The position numbers were made by a program, and so were the translations under genes. From the NCBI GenBank assembly GCA_029264635.1, contig JARIAA010000249.1, positions 1 to 6,507 on the forward strand: a stretch of 6,507 nt of DNA, written 5' to 3'. Position 1 is the first letter of the stretch. Every line of letters starts with the position of its first letter. Below the pieces are notes generated by a model that saw nothing but the letters and a program-made list of their open reading frames with translations, was not told where the DNA came from and made no database searches. The stretch is from Psychrobacter sp. GTDB lineage: Bacteria; Pseudomonadota; Gammaproteobacteria; Pseudomonadales; Moraxellaceae. Positions 1 to 6,283 of this stretch are shown in pieces.

Positions 1-203
1 CACCTCATCTATAACGCCTTAATAGCGTAAAACCTTATACTCAGGCTTTTTTATGGTTATAATATAGATGCAATAAATTGAATATAATCACGCTAAGTTT
101 ATAAATGTAGCGCTTATAACACTAAATTACGATATACCATCTAGGATCGTTCGACAGTTTTCATACTTCGATAGTCTTAATATTTGGGCACTAGGTACAA
201 TCT
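1..203. other. AT-rich upstream region of the secreted-protein gene
   Basis: No gene is supported here. The stretch is AT-rich and holds two exact TATAAT hexamers, at 58-63 and 83-88. Either could be a -10 element for the gene starting at 204, but neither has a convincing TTGACA-like -35 at 16-18 bases. The 5' edge has a short ACGC...GCGT inverted repeat near 13-28 that is not followed by a T-run, so it is not called a terminator. The ribosome binding site for the following gene is weak (AGG at 193-195). Confidence 0.4.
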
Positions 204-860
204 ATGAAAAAGACATTATTGCTCTCTAAGCTGATTGCTATTGTTTCTATACCTGTTTATGCAGCAGATTATCAGAGCTTTATTGCACCAAGCTCGTTAG
301 GCAAAAACATCAATACGCTCAATGATAAGTATGACCTTGAGCTAAAAAAACAGAACTCAGGTATTTATAGCAATGGTAGTGAGGCTACGTGCACCCTGAT
401 TGTCAGTACAAACAAAAAAAGTCAGGTCAATCTGATTAAAATCATTCCAAATAAAGGCTGTCAGTATACTGCTAAGTCTAATGTCACTTATAATAGTCAG
501 ACGACCACCACTCAGGATCTGCTTAGACAAGTTGATCTCAAAGACATAAAATTTGTCCCAGGATGTTTTAACTGCCCATCCAAGTCAAAGGCAACGGATA
601 CGCTTGTTATCCGTCGCGAAAAAGACAGCTACTATACGAAGTTTGAAATCAAAGGTTACAACAAGGAGTATTTAAATTACATCGCCAACAACCTTTTTGG
701 TAATCTCTCGGGCAATAACTCTGATACTCTCATGAATACGCTCGAATTGAGAGCCGCTGAAGATCCAAATCTTTATGATCGTAACGAATTCAAACTACAG
801 GCCGTTGAGGCTTACAATCTGCAAGACAAGCCGCAGAGTTATACCATCGTCCTCAAATAA
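204..860 (+). CDS. Secreted four-cysteine protein of unknown function
   Basis: I do not recognise this family. The 218-residue product begins with a Sec signal peptide: MKK, a hydrophobic stretch to about residue 18, and a likely cleavage after VYA (residues 18-20). The mature protein would be about 198 residues in the periplasm or outside the cell. It has exactly four cysteines, C63, C86, C121 and C124, the last two forming a CFNC (CxxC) motif. This suggests two disulfides or a metal or redox site, but no thioredoxin fold is evident. The protein is rich in Asn, Lys, Ser, Thr and Tyr, with no transmembrane segment after the signal. The ATG at 204 is chosen because it gives a complete signal peptide, although the Shine-Dalgarno (AGG at 193-195) is poor. 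It converges on the histidine kinase gene with only 69 bases between stop codons, so it is a separate transcription unit. The coding region is intact and ends with TAA. Confidence 0.75.
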   Translation: MKKTLLLSKLIAIVSIPVYAADYQSFIAPSSLGKNINTLNDKYDLELKKQNSGIYSNGSEATCTLIVSTNKKSQVNLIKIIPNKGCQYTAKSNVTYNSQTTTTQDLLRQVDLKDIKFVPGCFNCPSKSKATDTLVIRREKDSYYTKFEIKGYNKEYLNYIANNLFGNLSGNNSDTLMNTLELRAAEDPNLYDRNEFKLQAVEAYNLQDKPQSYTIVLK

Positions 861-929
861 TCCTTTTAACCTAGCATTGCTATTCAGTTATAGACTCATA
901 AACTATCAGCGCGACTCACAAGATCACGT
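861..929. other. Short convergent intergenic region, no clear terminator
   Basis: Sixty-nine bases separate the 3' ends of the secreted-protein gene and the histidine kinase gene. The only dyad seen is a weak TAGC-ATT-GCTA hairpin at 872-882, with no T-run on either strand. No rho-independent terminator can be called, so transcripts from the two sides may overlap at their ends. Confidence 0.4.
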
Positions 930-2597
930 CTATTGATGTGTGGACAGCGCAGCATAGGCAGGCAATATTATCTCTACCACCAGTCCTTGGATACCATCTT
1001 GGCGATTATAGACCCTGATCTGACCCTTATGCGCCATTATGACGGCATGCACGATTGCCAACCCTAAACCGTAGCCACCCGTTTCACGATGACGGGCAGA
1101 ATCAAGCCGCACAAAGGGCTGAAAGATACGCCTCAGATCTTTATCAGCGACGCCGCCACCTTCATCTATGATACTGACCTGAATAGCAGGTTTCTCCCCA
1201 TCCATCTTTACTGCTTTAATCTGAGCAATCACTGTTGAATCACAGGCTGTGTGCATAAAAGCATTACGAATGATATTTTCAAGCGCACTATGTAGCTGCT
1301 CTTGGTTACCAAGTACTGTCCAAGAGGTTAAAGCTGATGACGAAGCGGACCATAATGAAGCGCTCGGCTGCCACTGCAAGCGCACGTTCTTTTGCTGAAA
1401 CTCAAAACAGACATCTTGTCCAATCTCACTGATAATCTCAGCGATATCAACCGCTGCGCGCTCTAAATTGTCGATGGTATATTGCTGCATCTGCAAGGAT
1501 TGGAGATGAATGATGTGCTCGATGAGTTCATTCATTCGCCTAGACTCTTTATCGATACGGTCAAGATAACGACTGGCATTTGGTGCAAAGTCGCGCGTCA
1601 GCTCAGTCGCAACGTCGAGCCGCGCGAGTGGCGAGCGCAGCTCATGCGAGATATCACTGAGCATCTGCTTGCGCGCAAGCTCACTCTCAGCCAGTCGCGT
1701 TGAGAGCTTGGTCACATCTTTAGCGAGTAATCCAAGCTCATCATCTCCCATCTTAGATAGACTCGGATGAGCTTGATAATCGCCATCGATCATACGGTGC
1801 ACCGTATTTTGTACACGGCGAATACGCTGAGTTAGCGTCCGACTAAGCCAAATGCAGACTAATACGCTAAAGATAATAATGAGTAGCAAGCGTATCGGAA
1901 AATTACTACGCTGTAGCGCGACAACGTCCGCGAAACGCAGGTGCGGGCGCAATTGGATAATGACAGTTTGCTCATCTGGCAACCTAACCGTCACATCTGC
2001 CAACTCAGGGCCAGTATAAGCATCAGCCATCTTGGCACTATTAGGCGTTATTAGCTGTAAAAAATCTCTAAAAATAGCAGGCTTATCGTTTGATATTGCC
2101 TTGTTGAGATTACCCAAGGGATTATTATCAGATCTGGGAGTTGCTGACATTGACGGCACTGACTGCATTGACGGCATCGGTTGGCGCATTGGCTGCCGTG
2201 CGCTTTGCCTATGTTCTTGTCTGCGCGCCTCTCTATCTCGATAACGCGGAAATATGATAGCGTCATTTTCATCATAGACTCGAATCTGATTCATAAGGCG
2301 TCGATCTTCACGATACATCCGCCCAACTGCGCTCAAATCCCCTGCCTGTAATGCCTCGACCATTTGTTGACGTTTGACCAATAAGCTATCAATTTGCGCA
2401 TCCATCCGAGCCGTCAGCGCTTTTTCGACCAGCCAGCGCTCCACCATAATAGATAAAATAGAGGTCATCAAAATCGTCAATAATAAACTTAAAAACAGAC
2501 GCCAAAACAGCGTGATTCGCACCTTGAATATAGGTGTTTTTTTGAAAGTTTTACTGTCAATAGTTTTGTTGGCAGGCTTCATTGGTGCGTTCATCAT
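930..2597 (-). CDS. CpxA-like sensor histidine kinase
   Basis: Inner-membrane sensor kinase of 555 residues, intact. The order is a cytoplasmic N-terminus, TM1 at about 31-51, a periplasmic sensor region at about 52-233, TM2 at about 234-252, HAMP at about 253-306, HisKA with phospho-acceptor H318 in SDISHELRSPLARL, and the HATPase domain. ATP-site motifs are visible: N-box N441/N445 in ENIIRNAFMHT, G1 DEGGGV at 478-483, the F-box around FQPF 492-495, and G2 GGYGLGLA at 507-514. The kinase would autophosphorylate H318 and pass phosphate to D59 of the adjacent regulator. The periplasmic part carries a low-complexity Arg/Gln/Met/Pro/Ser insert at about 125-158. The ATG at 2595-2597 overlaps the regulator's natural TAA by one base (TAATG) and has no good Shine-Dalgarno of its own, so translation is probably coupled to the regulator. 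The regulator's premature stop would weaken this. A second ATG follows immediately (2592-2594). The gene ends in TAG, backed by TGA two codons later. The CpxA assignment rests on the operon context and general similarity; an RstB-type kinase is an alternative. Confidence 0.85.
   Translation of the reverse strand: MMNAPMKPANKTIDSKTFKKTPIFKVRITLFWRLFLSLLLTILMTSILSIMVERWLVEKALTARMDAQIDSLLVKRQQMVEALQAGDLSAVGRMYREDRRLMNQIRVYDENDAIIFPRYRDREARRQEHRQSARQPMRQPMPSMQSVPSMSATPRSDNNPLGNLNKAISNDKPAIFRDFLQLITPNSAKMADAYTGPELADVTVRLPDEQTVIIQLRPHLRFADVVALQRSNFPIRLLLIIIFSVLVCIWLSRTLTQRIRRVQNTVHRMIDGDYQAHPSLSKMGDDELGLLAKDVTKLSTRLAESELARKQMLSDISHELRSPLARLDVATELTRDFAPNASRYLDRIDKESRRMNELIEHIIHLQSLQMQQYTIDNLERAAVDIAEIISEIGQDVCFEFQQKNVRLQWQPSASLWSASSSALTSWTVLGNQEQLHSALENIIRNAFMHTACDSTVIAQIKAVKMDGEKPAIQVSIIDEGGGVADKDLRRIFQPFVRLDSARHRETGGYGLGLAIVHAVIMAHKGQIRVYNRQDGIQGLVVEIILPAYAALSTHQ
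2148..2198 (-). repeat. Short in-frame tandem repeats in the kinase sensor domain
   Basis: An 11-base word, CATTGACGGCA on the plus strand, occurs at 2148-2158 and 2166-2176 with an 18-base period. This encodes two copies of a six-residue unit (MPSMQS / VPSMSA). Next to it are two diverged 12-base units at 2175-2186 and 2187-2198 that encode RQPM twice. All periods are multiples of three, so gain or loss of units would keep the frame and only change linker length in the periplasmic sensor region. Confidence 0.6.
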
Positions 2598-3301
2598 TAC
2601 AGCACCAACTGATAGCCTTTACCACGAACAGCTTTGATCGGCTCATCGTGAAAGGGTTGTAGCTTTTTACGCAGGCGCGAGACGTGTACATCAAGGCTAC
2701 GATCAAACGGCTGCAACTAACGCTGCAGCACCTGCTCTGATAGCCACGATTTACTTACCACCTCGCCCTTTTGTTTGAGGAGTGCGACCAATAAATCAAA
2801 CTCTGTACCCGTCACTTGTAACGGTACGCCATCTATCTGGCAAACCCGCTGGTTTTGGTCCAGATGCAAACGACTCTCAGGCAGTGGTATGTGCTCTGAG
2901 GTGGCAGCAGCTGCGGTAATACGGCTACGTTTAATCACCGCATTGATGCGTGCCAGCAGCTCGCGCGGATTACAGGGCTTAGTGAGATAGTCATCAGCAC
3001 CAAGCTCAAGCCCAATGATACGATCAATCTCCTCTCCTTTTGCGGTCAACATAATGACTGGAATATCACTGATACTTGGTAATTGGCGTAGCACACTCAG
3101 CCCATCGATTTTTGGCATCATAATATCAAGCACCAGCAAGTCATAAGCAGAAGCAGAAAAAGGGTGACTAGCGTCTTTGAGTTTTTGAATGACAGCCTCG
3201 CCATCATGAACACAGTCACTTTGGATGCCGTGATTGTGTAAGTATTCTTGTAATAACTGCGTCAACTCCTCGTCATCATCCCCGAGCAATATAGTTAGCA
3301 C
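2597..3301 (-). pseudogene. CpxR-like OmpR-family response regulator, interrupted by an in-frame TAG
   Basis: DNA-binding response regulator of a two-component system. It starts at GTG 3299-3301 behind a strong AAGGAG. The receiver domain is complete: acidic pocket D8-D10, phospho-acceptor D59 in LVLDIMMPKIDG, T86 and K108 of TKP, with the domain ending near residue 122. A linker follows, then the start of an OmpR-type winged helix (GTEFDLLVALL, residues 165-175). Codon 195 (2717-2719) is TAG, so the product stops at 194 residues after VLQR. The same frame then continues without interruption as LQPFDRSLDVHVSRLRKKL... to AVRGKGYQLVL and TAA at 2597-2599. That gives 234 codons, the normal OmpR-family length. 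The lost part is the recognition helix and the C-terminal wing, so a terminated product could still be phosphorylated but should not bind DNA. The tail aligns by eye with CpxR (KRLTPFDRAIDMHISNLRRKL in E. coli), which places the stop at a basic residue. Nonsense mutation, sequence error and readthrough all fit. Family call high, exact orthology moderate. Confidence 0.85.
2717..2719 (-). other. Premature in-frame TAG in the response regulator
   Basis: Plus-strand CTA reads TAG on the coding strand, at codon 195 of 234. The codons on both sides match the OmpR-family winged helix in the same frame, so one base change (for example from AAG or CAG) explains the break and no indel is needed. Confidence 0.85.
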
Positions 3302-3542
3302 ATCTGTCTCCTTAAGCCTTAAATGTCTTTATTAGCCCTATTATCAGGCAAATGCTTATCCAGACGCCATCAACGTTACCTTTCTTAATATTTCATAAAC
3401 GTTCGTAACTCTTAACTGTCGTATGATAGAGCCCATCCATAGCAAACGTCGCATTGAAAAGTTCAAGGTCTAATAAACCCTTTAAACACCATGACTTTAT
3501 ATTAAAGACATACATATTTTTACTTCAACCTAAGGAATCATT
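3302..3542. promoter_or_regulatory. Divergent control region between regulator-kinase operon and chaperone gene
   Basis: These 241 bases must hold promoters for both directions. Visible elements are a perfect 5-3-5 inverted repeat TTGAA-AAG-TTCAA at 3454-3466, two AACGTT words at 3372-3377 and 3398-3403, and GTAAC/TTAAC words at 3405-3409 and 3412-3416. A minus-strand GTAAA-N5-GTATG lies at 3509-3523 and resembles the E. coli CpxR box (GTAAA-N5-GTAAA), but it sits only 20 bases from the chaperone start, an odd place for an activator site. No -35/-10 pair with good spacing was found in either direction, which would fit activator-dependent promoters. Shared control by the phosphorylated regulator is inferred from the cpxP-cpxRA-like arrangement, not shown by the sequence. 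Confidence 0.45.
3308..3313 (-). promoter_or_regulatory. Ribosome binding site fixing the GTG start of the response regulator
   Basis: The minus strand reads AAGGAG six bases before GTG at 3299-3301. The ATG overlapping that GTG (3301-3303) is in another frame and meets a stop two codons later. The GTG is therefore the real start and puts the acidic receiver residues at the usual positions 8-10. Confidence 0.75.
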
Positions 3543-3917
3543 ATGAAAAAATTATTAATAAGCTCAGCTTTAGCGCTATCTAGTGTATTTGCAGTAACGG
3601 CCTGTGCCAGTGTCAATGCTACCACGGATACAGCGCCAGCAGCTTCTATGCAAAAGCATCATCAAGGTGGCATGCACAAAGGCCATATGATGGGTCCAAT
3701 GTCGCAACTGAATTTAACGTCAGCGCAGCAAACAGAAATACAAGCCATTAGACAAAATAGCCGTGGCAATCGTATGCAACAATAGGAGGCAGTCAGAGCC
3801 GTTTTAACGGTGGAGCAGCGTGAAAAGCTTGATAAGCTTAAAAGTGAGATGAAGCATAACCGTCAGCAGGGCACAGAGCATCGCGGTATGCATAAGAAGC
3901 AACAGCAAGGTATGTAA
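3543..3917 (+). pseudogene. Spy/CpxP-family periplasmic chaperone, interrupted by an in-frame TAG
   Basis: Small envelope chaperone of the LTxxQ (Spy/CpxP) family, which in other bacteria protects periplasmic proteins and, as CpxP, damps the Cpx kinase. Start ATG 3543 follows AAGGA at 3532-3536. The N-terminus MKKLLISSALALSSVFAVTAC is a signal peptide with a lipobox (VTAC), so C21 may be lipidated; a plain Sec signal is the alternative. A His/Met/Gly-rich stretch (residues 39-51, HHQGGMHKGHMMG) precedes the first motif LTSAQ (58-62). Codon 81 (3783-3785) is TAG, ending the product after NRMQQ. The same frame continues as EAVRAVLTVEQREKLDKLKSEM, containing the second motif LTVEQ (88-92), and ends at TAA 3915-3917 for 124 codons in all. 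An 80-residue product would lack about half of the helical cradle. The gene is divergent from the regulator-kinase operon, as cpxP is from cpxRA. Loss by point mutation is the simplest view; readthrough or sequence error cannot be excluded. Confidence 0.8.
3783..3785 (+). other. Premature in-frame TAG in the Spy/CpxP-like gene
   Basis: TAG at codon 81 of 124, between the two LTxxQ motifs. Coding character (LTVEQREKLDKLK) resumes directly after it in the same frame. A single substitution from a Gln, Lys or Glu codon would account for it. The TAG forms part of TAGGAGG, a strong Shine-Dalgarno-like string, but the first in-frame candidate start after it (GTG 3810) is too far away for a normal restart. 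Confidence 0.8.
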
Positions 3918-3931
3918 ACTTGGTCTACATA

Positions 3932-3968
3932 CCAGCAGCATATGACAAAAGCTGTGCTGGTTTTATTT
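3932..3968 (+). terminator. Stem-loop terminator 1 after the chaperone gene
   Basis: CCAGCA (3932-3937) pairs with TGCTGG (3955-3960), followed by TTTTATTT at 3961-3968. It lies 14 bases after the natural TAA of the Spy/CpxP-like gene. The stem is only six perfect pairs with a long loop, so it is probably the weaker of two tandem terminators. Confidence 0.55.
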
Positions 3969-3986
3969 AAGATTGACCATATCATA

Positions 3987-4018
3987 ACGCGCATCGGCTA
4001 ATCGGTGCGCGTTTTTTT
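3987..4018 (+). terminator. Strong rho-independent terminator 2
   Basis: ACGCGCA (3987-3993) pairs perfectly with TGCGCGT (4006-4012). The stem extends inward to about 11 pairs with two G-U wobbles around a CTAA loop, and a seven-T run follows at 4012-4018. It ends plus-strand transcription from the chaperone gene and insulates the ggt gene. No T-run follows on the minus strand, so it is one-directional. Confidence 0.85.
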
Positions 4019-4020
4019 GA

Positions 4021-4294
4021 GTCTGCCTCTTAAATGACTGCAATGATTGAATCAAACATAAACCCGCTTTTTCCAGCTACCCTATTTCACTGCTGCAACC
4101 TTTTAAAAAATAAAAGTAGATTAAACGCTTTCTACTCACTGCAATTTTCGTTACTATTTACTTAACCGACTTAACATTTAAGCAAGATTGATAGTATTTT
4201 TTATTAACTTAAACTTTCTACTGCCTTATATTTTCTACCAATAATTACTTTTCTCTCTATTGGTTTACTTCAATCTCGTAAAAAGGACTTTGCG
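4021..4294 (+). other. ggt upstream region with short repeats
   Basis: No gene is supported in these 274 bases. The stretch holds an ACTTAAC direct repeat (4160-4166 and 4169-4175, period nine), an overlapping perfect inverted repeat CTTAA-CAT-TTAAG (4170-4182), and three TTTCTAC words (4129, 4215 and 4232). The inverted repeat lies about 20 bases upstream of the candidate -35 and is a possible activator site. This is inference, since such words arise often in AT-rich DNA. Confidence 0.4.
4204..4232 (+). promoter_or_regulatory. Candidate sigma-70 promoter for ggt
   Basis: TTAACT (4204-4209; 4 of 6 to TTGACA), a 17-base spacer, and TATATT (4227-4232; 5 of 6 to TATAAT). This predicts transcription from about 4239 and a leader of roughly 55 bases before the ATG. 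It is the best-spaced pair found in the window, but it is unproven. Confidence 0.45.
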
Positions 4295-6244
4295 ATGTCA
4301 AAATCATCCTCAAACATTCATAATAATAGTGCTCACTCTAAAAACTCTCAGCATAAAACAGCGCTTAAATCTGCTATGTTACTGATCAGCAGTAGCCTAT
4401 TGCTGTCCATCTCTACGCACGCCGCTGAGCCTGCACCGAATAACAACACGGTAAACACAACCTCGATAAATACCAGTGCAATCAACTTGGCGATCATGAC
4501 AGATGCACCAACCGTTTTATCAGAGACTCGCCGTATCACACCTGCCAATCCCAACAGCATCATTACGAGCCCTACCGCCACTCCTAAAACAGATCTAGCC
4601 ATCTACTCTGAAGATGCAATTGAACACCCTGTCTGGGCAAAAAATGGTATGGTCGCCACCCAAGAAGCACTGGCCTCTGATATTGGCTTAAAGATATTAA
4701 AAGATGGCGGTAATGCTGTTGACGCTGGGGTCGCGGTTGGCTTTGCTCTAGCCGTTACTTTACCGCGTGCAGGTAATATCGGTGGTGGCGGCTTTATGAT
4801 GATTTATGATGCCAAGCTAGGCAAAACGGTCGCACTTGATTACCGCGAAAAAGCGCCAAGTAACGCCTCGCGTGATATGTATCTCGATGACAAGGGTAAT
4901 GCGGTCAGCGACTTATCTCGCTATCATGGTTTAGCAGTCGGCGTACCAGGAACCGTAGCTGGATTATTAAAAGCGTTGGAGGATCATGGCACCATGAGTC
5001 GCGGGCAAGTGATGGCGCCATCAATTGCATTAGCTGAAAATGGTATAGAGGTCACCGCTGGCTTGTCCGAGTCGCTAGAGGCATTAAGCGATCGTTTGCA
5101 AAAATGGCCCAGCACGCAAAAAATATTCTTCAAACCCGATGGCAGCGCTTATCAGCCTGGTGAACGCTTACGTCAGCCAGAGCTTGCGCACTCATTGAAA
5201 CTAATTGCTGCTCAAGGAGCTGATGGGTTTTATAAAGGGGAGACGGCCAGTAAATTGGTCAAAGCCGTTAATGACGCAGGCGGCATCATGAGTTTGCAAG
5301 ATTTGGCCAATTATGAAGCCATTGCTCGCGAGCCCGTCAAAGGCGATTACCGTGGCTACGAGATTGTCTCTATGCCGCCGCCGTCTTCTGGTGGGGTTCA
5401 CATCGTGCAGATTTTGAATATTTTGGAGGGTTATCCACTCAAAGACTCCGGACAAAATAGCGCGCAAACCATTCATCTGATGGCTGAGGCCATGCAATTG
5501 GCTTATGCAGATCGGGCTGAGTATTTAGGAGATTCCGACTTTATCGATGTGCCAACCAGTGGTCTAACTTCCCAAGCATACGCTGATAAACTGCGCGCGC
5601 TCATCAATCCAAACCAAGCCACGCCAGCAGCGACGATTAAAGCGAACAACCCCTTACCCTACGAGAGCGATCAAACAACGCATTTCTCCATCGTCGATAA
5701 AGAGGGCAATGCCATTGCTAATACTTATACACTGAACTTCTCTTACGGTACAGGACTTGTCGCTGAAGGTACGGGCATACTACTCAATAATGAGATGGAT
5801 GATTTCTCTGCCAAACCTGGCGTGCCCAACGGTTATGGGTTACTTGGCGGTGAGGCCAACGCGGTTGAGGCCAATAAACGTCCGCTATCCTCGATGAGTC
5901 CGACATTAGTATTTAAAGACAACAAACCTTATATCGTGACTGGCAGCCCAGGTGGTAGCCGCATCATCACCACTGTCACGCAAATCATCTCAAACGTGAT
6001 TGACCATGATATGAATATCGCAGAGGCCACTCATGCGCCGCGTATTCACGACCAATGGTTGCCTGATGAGATTCGTATCGAAAAAGCGCTCAATATCGAT
6101 ACGATCAAAAAGCTGGAATCAATGGGGCATACGGTCAGCCCGCAAGCCGCGATGGGCTCAACGCAGTCCATCATGCTCACCCCAAATGGCGTCTATGGTT
6201 CATCTGATCCACGTATCGTCGATGCGGCAGTGGTCGGATATTGA
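4295..6244 (+). CDS. Gamma-glutamyltranspeptidase / glutathione hydrolase precursor
   Basis: Periplasmic N-terminal-nucleophile enzyme that hydrolyses glutathione and other gamma-glutamyl compounds or transfers the gamma-glutamyl group to amino acids and peptides. The 649-residue precursor should self-cleave before T461 (SDQ|TTHFSIVD) into a large subunit (mature start to 460) and a small subunit (461-649, about 189 residues). Family landmarks are DYREKAP with substrate-binding R184, the large-subunit motif PPPSSGGVH (361-369), NNEMDDF (498-504), the lid loop region (about 508-520, YGLLGG, so a lid-bearing E. coli type), PLSSMSP (530-536) and GSPGGSR (550-556). The signal peptide is unusual: about 27 polar residues precede the hydrophobic core (28-41), with likely cleavage near HAA (42-44). 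An Asn/Thr/Ser-rich linker to about residue 105 follows before the catalytic core. The start is supported by AAGGA at 4283-4287, seven bases before ATG. The gene is intact and ends in TGA followed directly by TAG. A glcD-like gene follows 39 bases later with no terminator, so they are probably cotranscribed. Confidence 0.95.
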   Translation: MSKSSSNIHNNSAHSKNSQHKTALKSAMLLISSSLLLSISTHAAEPAPNNNTVNTTSINTSAINLAIMTDAPTVLSETRRITPANPNSIITSPTATPKTDLAIYSEDAIEHPVWAKNGMVATQEALASDIGLKILKDGGNAVDAGVAVGFALAVTLPRAGNIGGGGFMMIYDAKLGKTVALDYREKAPSNASRDMYLDDKGNAVSDLSRYHGLAVGVPGTVAGLLKALEDHGTMSRGQVMAPSIALAENGIEVTAGLSESLEALSDRLQKWPSTQKIFFKPDGSAYQPGERLRQPELAHSLKLIAAQGADGFYKGETASKLVKAVNDAGGIMSLQDLANYEAIAREPVKGDYRGYEIVSMPPPSSGGVHIVQILNILEGYPLKDSGQNSAQTIHLMAEAMQLAYADRAEYLGDSDFIDVPTSGLTSQAYADKLRALINPNQATPAATIKANNPLPYESDQTTHFSIVDKEGNAIANTYTLNFSYGTGLVAEGTGILLNNEMDDFSAKPGVPNGYGLLGGEANAVEANKRPLSSMSPTLVFKDNKPYIVTGSPGGSRIITTVTQIISNVIDHDMNIAEATHAPRIHDQWLPDEIRIEKALNIDTIKKLESMGHTVSPQAAMGSTQSIMLTPNGVYGSSDPRIVDAAVVGY

Positions 6245-6283
6245 TAGGCTATTGAAAACATTCATTTAGCTAAGGAGAGCCAT

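Noticed and set aside
872..882. TAGC-ATT-GCTA hairpin as a terminator between the convergent genes
   Set aside because: Only four base pairs and no T-run on either strand.
3405..3416. GTAAC/TTAAC pair as a CpxR box
   Set aside because: The half-sites start seven bases apart instead of the ten needed by the GTAAA-N5-GTAAA pattern.
2717..3785. Pyrrolysine insertion at the two TAG codons
   Set aside because: No pyl genes are visible here, and proteins of these two families have no known use of pyrrolysine. General amber suppression or simple mutation is more likely.
3786..3917. A separate small gene restarting after the TAG in the chaperone, using the AGGAGG string
   Set aside because: There is no ATG, GTG or TTG in frame at 5-10 bases. 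The first in-frame candidate start is GTG 3810, about 20 bases away, so a restart is unlikely, and the tail is plainly the rest of the same protein.
4295..4430. Alternative later start of ggt at Met28 to give a short signal peptide
   Set aside because: The first ATG has a well-placed AAGGA, while Met28 has no upstream ribosome site and would remove the positively charged region before the hydrophobic core.
5201..5497. Minus-strand 98-codon open frame inside ggt
   Set aside because: It lies fully within a strongly conserved coding region on the other strand, lacks a credible ribosome site and shows no recognisable domain. The other open frames inside the kinase, regulator and ggt genes are rejected for the same reason.
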